From assembly GCA_036939975.1 (NCBI GenBank), contig JALLPB010001693.1:1-24899 (forward strand): DNA of 24,899 bases, written 5' to 3'. Of this stretch, positions 1-8,601 are shown one piece after another. Made by a program: the position numbers and the translations under genes. Below the pieces are notes generated by a model. The model saw only the letters and a program-made list of their open reading frames with translations, searched no databases and was not told the origin of the DNA. Origin of the DNA: Cyclostephanos tholiformis (Eukaryota; Bacillariophyta; Thalassiosirophyceae; Thalassiosirales; Thalassiosiraceae). How positions within the stretch are numbered: the stretch's first letter is position 1; every line of letters starts with the position of its first letter.

Positions 1-247
1 ACGTCAATTTTTGGCAAATTTTTGTCTATTCAAGGGAATATAATCAGAATTTTGGGGCCCGAATAGCCGGGAAGAAAGTCGGAGGGAAGTTTCAATTGTG
101 GATAAAAAAATTTATTTCCCGGCTGGCTATTTCCCAAACATAATCCCAGCCTTAGCAATGTGCAAAAAGTAGCTGGAAAATAACTGGAAAATAGCTGGCT
201 CCAAAAAAAACAGCCTGCACTCGCTTGCCCTCTCTCCTCTCTCTTTT
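1..247. repeat. Foldback / subterminal-repeat-like sequence at left edge
   Basis: No gene is visible here. AATAGCCGGGAA (62-73) is echoed in inverted orientation by TTCCCGGCTGGCTATT (116-131) with a 4-base insertion. A related AGCTGGAAAATA motif is repeated between about 172 and 200. Clustered, partly inverted short motifs of this kind are typical of the subterminal region of a DNA transposon or MITE, but I cannot find a terminus or a target duplication and the element may continue outside the window. Confidence 0.3.
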
Positions 248-424
248 TTGACTCTCACCCCACCCAGCCCTCCTTTCCCATCCCTCGCTCATTCAATTCA
301 CTCAGTTTCCTCACTCCAAAACCTTCCCCCCTCCCTACCATTGCATCCTGACGATGCCTTGTATCATGTGCTAGAATGCTTCCTCACTCTAAAACCTGCC
401 GCCTCCCCTGTAGTTGCATCACCA

Positions 425-1394
425 ATGATGGCGTGCAATTCAAAGAAAAAGAGCCATAAATTCCTCTTGTCCATCAACGATGGTCCTTCGTTAGACGAAG
501 GCTGCCACGAAAGACCTAAGGGAAAAAATTGCAAACGGCAAAATCAACCCTAACATTCAAACTGCCTCCTACCTTGGCGACGTTGTTTCGGGAGAGATCT
601 ACAAACAATACAAAGCCCCTCCCCCTAACGGTCGTCAAACCGCAATTATCCACTTTTGGCAACTGTTCAGGCGCATTCAACTCGAGCGGGAGTTGGAATG
701 TCGTCGGTTGGCAAGAAGAGGAGTAAAAGAAGAGGGTAAGAAAAGATAATATTGGGTACTATTATTACTTTGCATGCGTTTACATTCATATTAAACTTCC
801 TTCTTTTTGAAGAGGGTGTTGACGCCAGTAACAATGAGTGGGATGACGTTGAAGACGGCGACGACGAAAAACAACAATGGCGACGATGACGAAGACAAGT
901 ACGGTGATGGCAACAAGTACAAAAGCAAGGACGGCAACAAAGACTACAATGACAAAGACAAAGACAAAGAAGAAGTTGAGGACGACGGCAACAACATGGT
1001 CCGAACTCCTTCTGCTGCCGGCTGTGCTGCTGCTGTCGGCCGCGCTCCTGCCCCCGCAAAACGCATCTCCCCAAAAAAGCCTCCTGCTGCTGCAGCACCA
1101 GCAGTAGCTGCACCTGCCAATGTTGACCAGCTTACAGCTGATTTTGCTTGTGCTGGGCTAGATTCACTCAGCTTTAACTTCCAAGCAAGGTATCCTCACA
1201 TCTTTGTCCCAACCCCCCCTCTAACTTCTGGACAAGTGACTGTGGTTGGGTATTGGATAGTTCCTTCCATTGATGAGTCCAAGTTTAGTGTGGAGGTTTC
1301 ATTTGATGGGACACAGAGCATCTTCTCTATGAGTATCCCCAGGCAGTTTGCAGACTTGAACACACGTGTATACTGCATTACCTTGGGTAGGTGA
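425..1394 (+). pseudogene. Broken gene, C-terminal HSP20/p23-like beta-sandwich suspected
   Basis: Coding-like sequence runs through several frames. A start at 425 or 428 (MACNSKKKSHKFLLS...) reads to about 500. The reading then continues one base later (504-735) as ATKDLREKIANGKINPN..., although that frame has a TAG just upstream at 492. A plausible GT-AG intron at 736-812 joins it to DASNNEWDDVEDGDDE (821-868). After another frame change near 870-890 it becomes an Asp/Lys-rich and then Ala/Pro-rich stretch ending in a segment with the hydrophobic alternation of an HSP20/CS-like fold (VTVVGYWIVPS...FSVEVSFDGTQSIFSMSIPRQF, about 1230-1350). A third frame change near 1385 leads into GESKAAKNDITRSDNCEL before a stop. 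Three shifts in 1 kb mean decay or indel errors in the assembly. I do not recognise the family, and the beta-sandwich call is weak. Confidence 0.45.
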
Positions 1395-1814
1395 GAGTAA
1401 AGCAGCTAAGAATGATATTACGAGGAGTGATAATTGTGAGCTTAGAGTAATGATGAAGGTTATCTACTTATAATCTTGGGGGAGGTACCAGGGCAAATGT
1501 GTGGTTGGCTTCTGGCCTTACCACTTACTACATCTCTTCATTGATGGATAGATAGGAGCTCCATACATATCCTGGCCAGGGGTATGTAGGGAGAGTACTT
1601 AACAGTACCTTAAAAAGAGCCAGAGTAAGATTACTCAGAGTAATTATACTAGCACTCTGGCTATAGTAATAATAATACTCTATGTTGGCTAGCTGATCAC
1701 CACTGGGCCTGTTGTGCCTCTGGACTGCATCAGCATGAAGGACATTCAGACGTGTGTGTGACTGCCCTTCTTGGTCTACCCATACATAGGGCTGGGTACT
1801 GCAAAGAGAATGGC
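1395..1814. other. No gene seen; tail of decayed gene
   Basis: Short coding-like fragments continue to about 1550 in changing frames (for example GGGTRANVWLASGLTTYYISS near 1478-1540), so the decayed gene probably extends this far. Beyond that the sequence is AT-rich with no supported feature. Confidence 0.3.
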
Positions 1815-3260
1815 ACTCGACAACGATCGAACGTGGCCTTGCCATGGCAACGGCACTTGGCAATGACCGCATCATCAGTGGTCCAGCGCCCGCCAGCAAG
1901 AATGCGTTCGCCAAGAAGACTGCGCCTGTGAAGGCCGCCAAGCTATGCCTCGAGGCAGCATCCAACAAAATGCAGGTGGTTGCAAGGATAGGATTGCCCA
2001 CAGCTACGCACTGCATGATGGGCAATGACAACAAGGACATTGACATTGCCACGGCCATCACGGCGCCTGCCGGCGTGATTTTGTCCCGGGAGGCCCAACA
2101 AGTTATGCCTTGAGGCGGCGTCGGACACAATTCGGGTGGTCACAAGGGCAGGAATACCCGCAGTGATGCACCTCACGATGGATGATGACAATAAGGACGT
2201 TGACACACGTCATGATGGATGACAACAACAAGGACATTGATGTCACCATGGCCATCGAAGATGGCCTTGCCATGGTGATGGCACTTGGCAATGACCGGCA
2301 CTGGGCAACGATCAAATGTGGCTTTGCCATGGCAACAGCGCTTGGCAACGACCGCATCATTGGCAGTCCGGCACTCGCCGGCAAGACTGCGTCCACCAGG
2401 AAGGTGGCACCTGTGAAGGCCGCCAAGCTACGCCTCTGGCATCTGAAGAAACGCAAATGGTCGTGTGGGTAGGATTGCCCACAGCAATGTACCATGCGAT
2501 GGATGATGACAACGAAGGACGTTGACGTTGCCATGGCCATCAAACGTGGCCTCGCCGGAAAAATGGCACTCGGCAACGATCAAACGTGGCCTTGCCATGG
2601 CGACGGCACTCGGCAATGACTGCATCATCTGCAGTCCGGCGCCCGCCGGCAAGAATGCATTGGCCAGGAAGATGGCGCCTGTGAAGGCTGCCAAGCAACG
2701 CCTTGAGGCGGCATCCAACAACACGCAGGTGGTTGTGAGGATAGGATTGCCCACAGCAATGCACCGTACAATGGATGAAAATGATAAGGATGTTGATATT
2801 GCCACGGCCATCACGGCGCCTGCCAGCATGTTTTTGTCCGCCAGGAAGATGGGGCCCGGGAGGGCCGCCTAGCTATGCATTAGGGCGGCGTCCGGCACAA
2901 CTCAGGTGGTCGCAAGGGCAGGAATGCCCGCAGCAATGTACTCCATGATGGACTATGACGATGAGGATGTTGATGTCGCCACAGACATCGAACGTGGCCT
3001 TGTCATGGCAACGGTGCTTGTCAATGACCACATCATTGGCGGTCCAGCATCCGCCGGCATGATTGTGTCCGCCAGGAAGACGTTGCCTGTGAAGGCCGCC
3101 AAGCTATACCTCGGGGTGGCATCCAACGAAACGCGGGTGGTCCGAGGGTAGGATTGCCCACAGCGACGCACCGCATGATGAACGAAGACGACAAGGATGT
3201 TGACATCGCCATGGCCATCTAACGTGGCCTTGCCAGGAGGACGGCACTTGGCATTGGGGA
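1815..3260. repeat. Degenerate tandem array of long repeat units
   Basis: At least four diverged copies of a block beginning GTGGCCTTGCCATGGCAACG are present, near 1831, 2319, 2585 and 2993. Each continues with ...GGCAATGACCGCATCAT..., ...GTGAAGGCCGCCAAGC..., ...GGATAGGATTGCCCACAGC... and ...GACAACAAGGACATTGAC.... Spacing between copies is about 490, 265 and 410 bp because partial copies intervene (for example about 2070-2200 and 2830-2960). The + frame of several copies gives similar peptides (MATALGND..., ...APVKAAK..RLEAASN...), so the unit may descend from a coding repeat, but every copy is broken by stops or shifts. I treat it as a non-coding degenerate satellite or repeat. Confidence 0.65.
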
Positions 3261-4640
3261 TCAGTGGCACTAATTTTCGCCAGCACAAGAATGCCAGCAC
3301 AAAAAAGAGGCTGCTATTGCCCATGGTGTCCATGGGGGGAGGCGTGATTATCAAGGGTCGCTGGTGTGGAAAAAAAGCCTTGAGAAAGAACCTCTCCTGT
3401 GTCTTGGCATCCCAAAAAATAATATCATGTCCTAAAAAATAAAACTATCCCCCCTCCAACCTTTCATCTTCGCCGACCTCTGCCGCCGACAACCATCCAT
3501 ACCCGCCACCCCCAATGCACCAACACGTCCCCCATGATCCCCTCTTTCATCTCCCCTGCTGATCCCAATCCCCCTCATTCACCACCATAGCCAGAAGCCG
3601 TCGACCACACGCGTCGTCCCCACCCCATCCCCCCCACCCTGGCTCCCGTCCCCCCCCTCCCACCGCCCACCATCATAAGCAGCATAACCTAGAATGCTGC
3701 GACGATACCAAGGATGTTCCTCCTCCCAATCCTACCCCTCCCACCGCCCAGTGAGCAAATCAAAACGAACTCTACAGCCACTTTTATTAGTGATTTTACG
3801 GTCTATCCCTGATGCAATTCCATCACGTGACCCACATCGAGCCGACTCGACAAAAGATGATCGGCACAATAATGACAATGTCGACATTAACATTGGCGGC
3901 GGTCTTGACGTAATCGACATCGAATGGCACCTCGATGATCATCATGGATCAAGTCATTGCGCATCCGTCCGTCGAGTGCCGCTCCTTTCATAATCACATC
4001 GTGCGACCACCTGACAAATGACAATCGGTGTGATGATGTCGGTATCGACGTTGAGGTTGGCAGAGGCGGCAAGATGACGTTATTGACGTCGAACAGGACC
4101 TCAATGATTGTCATTCATGAAGACGTTCGGTGTCGATGCAGGAGAGCAACACACCACCTCGGAGGAGGCAGTCCAAGTAATTGTTGTTGCCGACATCATC
4201 TCTGATGTCATCTTCGATCGGATTGCGCCTCCTTCTGCCACCACCACTTCTCCCATCCCCCGACTAGTCCATCTTCTTACTCCCCAGGCAACTCTCTTCG
4301 AAATTTACTACCATCAAACCCAACATTTTGTTGCTCTTGGAGAGTAGCATTAGATTGATCACCTGCAATCTGAAAGGCTTGATTTCCCTCTTAAGAAAAG
4401 TGGTATCAGTGTCCACGTTGTCCAGGGACTACTGAGAATCAGTTTCGTGATGGGACTTTTCTACATATGCCCTGATTACGTTTTGGAACTACTGAGACTA
4501 CCTTTGTAGGCAAAAAAAGGGCTTCCACTTCAAATACCTACCTTTCTCTAAGGCTGTGATTTCTTTGATCGTATAGGTGAAAAACATAGACATTGGAACA
4601 ATGCCGAAGTTCCTCATTTTTAATTTTAAGACGGTGTCCT
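3261..4640. other. Gene-poor spacer with C-rich tract
   Basis: No gene is supported. From about 3440 to 3690 the + strand is strongly pyrimidine/C-rich (many CCCC runs). Between about 3860 and 4130 there is a weak duplication of a motif resembling TCGACATTAACATTGGCGGC / TCGACGTTGAGGTTGGCAGA followed by similar ACCTCGATGAT / ACCTCAATGAT text. The rest to 4640 shows only short, unsupported open frames. Confidence 0.4.
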
Positions 4641-4682
4641 ATGTTTTTCCTTTTTTTATTTTGCAATTTTTTTGCCACGCCA

Positions 4683-4719
4683 ATAAGCAGATAAGCAGAT
4701 ATAAGCAGATAGACAGATA
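4683..4719. repeat. Short ATAAGCAG-type tandem repeat
   Basis: Several imperfect copies of ATAAGCAG / ATATAAGCAG / ATAGACAG follow one another directly. The tract lies about 130 bp upstream of the zinc-ribbon gene start, inside or just outside the presumed Harbinger-type element. Confidence 0.5.
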
Positions 4720-4844
4720 TGGTAAACCCAAAAACTCTCTAACCAAAAAAAGATAAAAAATCGGCAGGCCAAACGTAACATTTGATGGCATCGTGCTAGC
4801 TATCGAACCTCTCCGCCTTGCACTTGTTCCCCAATAATTCCTCA

Positions 4845-6582
4845 ATGTCGCCGATTACTCGACCCAGTGCTAGGGGCCGCTCTTCGTCTACTGCCACTGT
4901 TGGTAAAAATCATCCTGCTGCTGCCGCTGCTCGCCACCGCCGTCCACCGCTCCAGCGAGATGGTACCACACCTTGTCGTACCTCCCCATCGCGCAAGGCC
5001 AAGACACTAGCAAATGCAAAAATTGATGACTGCTTTCCATCCCCCCGCCCTCCTGTTGCTACCGAAGCCCCCCACAATGCCGAGCTCACCCCTGGCGTCA
5101 CTGTTGGAAACGTTGCACCCGAATTGCCAAATAATCCGATTCCCCCCCCCCTGTGGAATGCGTGGTGGTGTCAGACCTGCACGTCGCTACATTTAGTGGG
5201 TGATGGTGGGGCGTTGATTGGGGAATGCATTAAATGCCAGGTAAGGGATCCCATTCGTAACCATGTTATGCTTGACCCTGACGAAATCGAACAGGTTAAG
5301 AAAACACCTGGCCTAGCGTACAATCCCCCATCATCTGGGAACAGGGTGCCTACTCTCCCACCTTTTGCTACTGGTGATGTGACGACACCGCTGGACATAG
5401 ATACATTTTCTGATGGTTCTAGTTCCGGCGACCTTGTCGGTGACGTGTTGTTTCCGTCCGGAGGTGACGATGGCATCGAAAGTGACGACGAGAAGACCGA
5501 TCTTGAAGTAAGTAAATACAGCTTTTTCGATCGTCTCGAGCACTACATGGATCACGAAACGATTAAGGAGGATAATCGAAAGGCAGTTGAGCTTGCGCTC
5601 ATGGTTGAGGCGGGTTCTATCGTTCGTGAGATGGGGACGATGACCAAAGAGCAACGCTCGACGCGGTTCTTCAGAGAGTATATCTCTCTGATTGGTGATA
5701 TTCCAGACTCCCGTTTCGAGGATGGGGGTGTACGTCAGAATATGGAACAAAGATTCAAGGGAATGAGAAGAGGGGAGATGAATGCGGAGAATCTGTTCCG
5801 TAAGTATGAGAGCGAGATGACCAATCTCAAAAAATTTGCATACAAGTTTCCAGGAGTAGGGGACTTGAGTAAACTCCCTAGCGGTACGGCGCAGCTACAG
5901 CAGCTGAAGCGTCCTGTTGTAAGGAAGCTATGGGTTCAGAAGTTCCCGGTAAGTTTTGTATAACCTTATGTCTTGTACTACGTGCAGAAAGCACTGACAC
6001 GTGCTTTATCTACAGGACAAGCCCGGCCTCGATTATAATGATGAAGTCGCTGTTGATGCTGAGGTTCCCCTTGGTTGGTGGCTTCGGGACGACTCGTGCA
6101 AGTATATTTTGTCCGTTTTTGTCCACAAGGACAATAAGGATATATCGACGAGACCAACAAAGCTTCCCCCTGGACCAACACGTGCATCGGTGCGGGAGAT
6201 GGCAAGGACTTCATTGTCGAAGGAACGATTTGAAGCAAGAGAACAACAGCGTGCGGTGAGTTTGCAAAGTGACGGATCAGTAGGCATGGATCGGTATGGT
6301 GAGGTTGAGTTCGAGGCAAAGAAGGCGAAGGTGGATGGGATGCGTTCAGTAATAGATAAGAACCGAGTTGATGCGTTGATGACACAGATAAGTGTTATGC
6401 GTAGTCTCGAGGAGGTCTATATAAACAGGTTGGGTAGGGATGAATATGAGCGCCAGATTGTTAATCTGGCCAATCAGATGCCGGGAATGACAGCAATTGA
6501 GACACCTGGGAGAGGTCCTGGTACCCCTCCGTTTGCGACACATGAGGATACGGGTAGTGCTATTGACCTTCAAGATGAATAA
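4845..6582 (+). CDS. Zinc-ribbon accessory protein of Harbinger-type element (2 exons)
   Basis: Predicted as join(4845..5948, 6016..6582), 556 aa. The intron 5949-6015 (67 bp) has donor GTAAGT and acceptor CTACAG, falls in phase 0, and joins ...VQKFP to DKPGLDYNDE.... The ATG at 4845 is the first in frame. The N-terminus is basic and Ser/Pro/Ala-rich. At residues 109-131 there is a C-x2-C-x15-C-x2-C zinc-ribbon-like motif preceded by two Trp. After an acidic linker comes a helical region (about 225-375) rich in charged residues. The last 100 residues look helical and may form a coiled coil. I do not see a clear Myb/SANT repeat, although in Harbinger elements the second protein is usually a Myb-like DNA-binding partner that helps import and target the transposase. 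That role is inferred from position only. The stop overlaps an AATAAA. Confidence 0.7.
5949..6015 (+). other. Intron of zinc-ribbon gene
   Basis: 67-bp GT-AG intron, donor CCG|GTAAGT and acceptor CTACAG|GAC. Reading through it in the upstream frame reaches a stop after five codons. Splicing restores a long frame to 6582. Confidence 0.75.
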
Positions 6583-6649
6583 ATTAAAAAGTAGTTGTAG
6601 TGAATTACCAATTAATAACTTCGTCACCATTACTCAAGAAAATCATTAA

Positions 6650-8053
6650 CTATTCAGTAATTGCGCCCTTCTGGCGATAATAATGAAGATGCTTTACCAA
6701 CAAATTTCTTCGCTGGATGAACTGTGTGGACAACACACGATCAGTCTCCTCTGCCTCAATCGTGTTTTGACCCGACAACCAAAGGCCATCATCACCCATC
6801 GGTCCTCCACGACCTATCCTAATGTTCGACTTCTCCATCAGATCCAGGAGGAAGTTATTCAGGCAACAGCACGTCACGAATATTTTCTCGCAAATCTCAA
6901 TATCACGCTGGTAAAATCCATTGTTGAGTATCCGCCACCTCTTCTTCATGATTCCGAACGTACACTCCACATCCTTTCGAACACTCTCGATGTTTGTCGA
7001 GAAATACCCCTCTGGAGATGCCTTGTCCGTTCGTGTAAAAGGACAAATTGTCGTGGGCCAACGTAAGTATCCATTATCAGAAATCAGATACATACCTTGA
7101 CTCAATCGAACCCGACCATCTGCATTATAATGCGACCACTGCGCGTCCCAAAATAGTTGCTTTGACTTCAACATTCGAATGTATGGGTCCGTTTTGACGA
7201 TGTCCATGTCGTTGCATGATCCAAAATGTGGCCCATATATTGAAAGAACCCTGCGACTAAAATCTGTAATACACTTGAAACCAAGGGAAGAAAACATTTC
7301 CTTACCCTTAGCACGGTTGAAGTTGCCAGCAGGGCAATTCGACCACTTCACGTGAATGACATTGATAGATCCACAGCAACCAGGCAATCCAACAGCGTTG
7401 TATGAATTGTTCACAGATTTCAACTCGGTGATTGTCCTCGGCATATAGATGTACTCTTCTTTCATGTCAATGATTGCATCAAGGAATACATAAAAGAATT
7501 TGCGTACCTCAGAAGTTGATATTGAACATGACGACCTGCAAGATCGAAAAGCAGCACCTGTCCCCAACAGATAAAGAGACGACATTACTAATAACTCTGT
7601 TCGCTCACTGAATTCATCCTGCCAAAATCTTGTCTGTGGAAATTGAACGTAGCCGTGACTGATAAGGGTATCTGTCAGCTCTTCAACTTTAGTTAGCGGC
7701 ATACAAAAATAATGACAGAATTTGCCAAAGCAGTTGGACGATGAGAGTTCATAAGTTAACTCTTGCGTTGCCCCTGAGCGAGTGAAATACTCGTACCAGC
7801 AGGACGTCCTCACACTGAAAACGCGGAACATTCTATTTGCACGCCTTTGATGCCATTGTTGTTGGCTACGATGCCTATCATTGGCAGATGGTGCACAAGA
7901 AACATCATCCTCAAACTCCGTCTTGATTGTACTCTCGAAGAAGGCGCCGAAGTTACCAAAGTCAGCACCAAAGTCAGTGCCATGATCGAAAGCTATAACA
8001 AAGAAGTGCTTGCCAAAATTTTCAAAGTCATCACTGAAATCGAAATCAAACAA
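6650..8053 (-). CDS. PIF/Harbinger transposase, DDE_Tnp_4 family, first Asp changed to Asn
   Basis: 467 codons without an internal stop. The N-terminal third is Asp/Phe-rich; the C-terminal half is the transposase nuclease core of the RNase H fold. Family landmarks are GCCGSINVIHVKW (Asn231, where Asp is expected), GSCND (Asp282), YLISDNGY (Asp326) and SVRKDVECTFGIMKKRWRIL (Glu363). Asp326 and Glu363 are 36 residues apart, fitting the family's spacing. The Asn codon is AAT at 7361-7363, one transition from GAT. There is no ATG at this 5' limit: the frame starts at a TTG and is open back to about 8142. The nearest upstream ATG (8091-8093) is one base out of frame across a run of nine C. It would normally cut and paste the element; the Asn suggests loss of catalysis or re-use as a DNA-binding protein. 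Confidence 0.8.
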   Translation of the reverse strand: MFDFDFSDDFENFGKHFFVIAFDHGTDFGADFGNFGAFFESTIKTEFEDDVSCAPSANDRHRSQQQWHQRRANRMFRVFSVRTSCWYEYFTRSGATQELTYELSSSNCFGKFCHYFCMPLTKVEELTDTLISHGYVQFPQTRFWQDEFSERTELLVMSSLYLLGTGAAFRSCRSSCSISTSEVRKFFYVFLDAIIDMKEEYIYMPRTITELKSVNNSYNAVGLPGCCGSINVIHVKWSNCPAGNFNRAKGKEMFSSLGFKCITDFSRRVLSIYGPHFGSCNDMDIVKTDPYIRMLKSKQLFWDAQWSHYNADGRVRLSQGMYLISDNGYLRWPTTICPFTRTDKASPEGYFSTNIESVRKDVECTFGIMKKRWRILNNGFYQRDIEICEKIFVTCCCLNNFLLDLMEKSNIRIGRGGPMGDDGLWLSGQNTIEAEETDRVLSTQFIQRRNLLVKHLHYYRQKGAITE

Positions 8054-8168
8054 GGAAGATGGAATGCCCCCGACAGGGGGGGGGTGGATACATGGCGTGA
8101 AATGAGGGGGGGTGATTTCAAGACAAGTTCCACGTATGCAATTTAAACTATATGTCTATGTGATCCAG

Positions 8169-8190
8169 GTCTATATGCATGCATATAGAC
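8169..8190. repeat. Perfect 22-bp palindrome
   Basis: Two 11-base halves, GTCTATATGCA and TGCATATAGAC, form an uninterrupted perfect palindrome. A neighbouring ATGTCTAT (8152-8159) also pairs with ATAGACAT (8185-8192), so the segment could fold in more than one way. It sits between the Harbinger-type transposase gene and the inverted-repeat element starting at 8202. Confidence 0.7.
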
Positions 8191-8201
8191 ATGGAAAATT
8201 G

Positions 8202-8519
8202 TAGAGTTCCATCCCGTCCCAATCCCAAGCCCTCCCCGGGAAACAAGACCATCCCGTTCTTGAGGCTCTCAATGGGACAGGAAACAAGACAACATTAAGT
8301 AATACTGATTCCTACGCGTATGTTTGGTACAACGTAGTACATACATAGATACTTCGCCCCATTCAAAGGCTGCTGTTGGTCTGTCCTTGGCCCAGAGACT
8401 TGTGTCCTGGAGATCATCCTTCCCGAATTTCCCGCGGTGTCACGAGACGGGAACAGCTAGCTTCCCGTCCCGTTTCTTGACTTCCCGTCTCGAATTTCCC
8501 GGGCCGGGATGGAACTCTA
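8202..8519. mobile_element. Non-autonomous inverted-repeat element (MITE), hAT-like
   Basis: The 15-bp ends TAGAGTTCCATCCCG (8202-8216) and its exact reverse complement (8505-8519) bound a 318-bp segment without coding capacity. Inside are many CCCG / TTCCCGTC / CGGGAA motifs in both orientations, like hAT subterminal repeats. The end TAGAG also fits the hAT terminal signature (YARNG). The 8-bp flanks (8194-8201 and 8520-8527) do not match, so a hAT target duplication is not supported. If TA is counted as the target duplication, a mariner-type origin is possible instead. It ends 82 bp before the start codon of the oxidoreductase gene and so probably lies in its promoter. Confidence 0.7.
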
Positions 8520-8601
8520 GTGACTACTACGCCAATAAGCGAACACCGAACGCCTCCATCTTCGATATTACATCATCATCACGCGTGGAAAATATATTAT
8601 C

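Larger units (their letters stand above)
4845..8142. mobile_element. PIF/Harbinger-type DNA transposon (coding part)
   Basis: Two convergent genes form the classic two-gene layout of PIF/Harbinger elements: a spliced accessory protein on + (4845-6582) and a DDE_Tnp_4-type transposase on - (6650-8053), with 3' ends 67 bp apart. The ends of the element are not resolved. I looked for terminal inverted repeats and 3-bp target duplications in about 4550-4840 and 8060-8202 and found nothing convincing. The limits given are those of the open coding sequence only. The first transposase catalytic Asp is replaced by Asn, so this copy may be immobile. Confidence 0.75.

Noticed and set aside
667..1113. 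148-codon Cys/Leu/Arg-rich minus-strand frame
   Set aside because: It is the complement of Asp/Lys/Asn-rich and Ala/Pro-rich coding-like text on the plus strand and has no motif of its own.
1528..2576. Two overlapping minus-strand frames of 200 and 157 codons in the repeat array
   Set aside because: Their repetitive products follow from the repeat itself; adjacent copies break the frame and no conserved protein is evident.
4586..8161. ACATAGACAT (4586-4595) and its inverse near 8152-8161 as possible ends of the Harbinger-type element
   Set aside because: Only ten bases match, no extension and no 3-bp target duplication flank them; a chance match is likely.
8194..8527. 8-bp target duplication for the MITE at 8202-8519
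   Set aside because: The two flanking octamers are different, so the duplication expected for hAT is absent or eroded.
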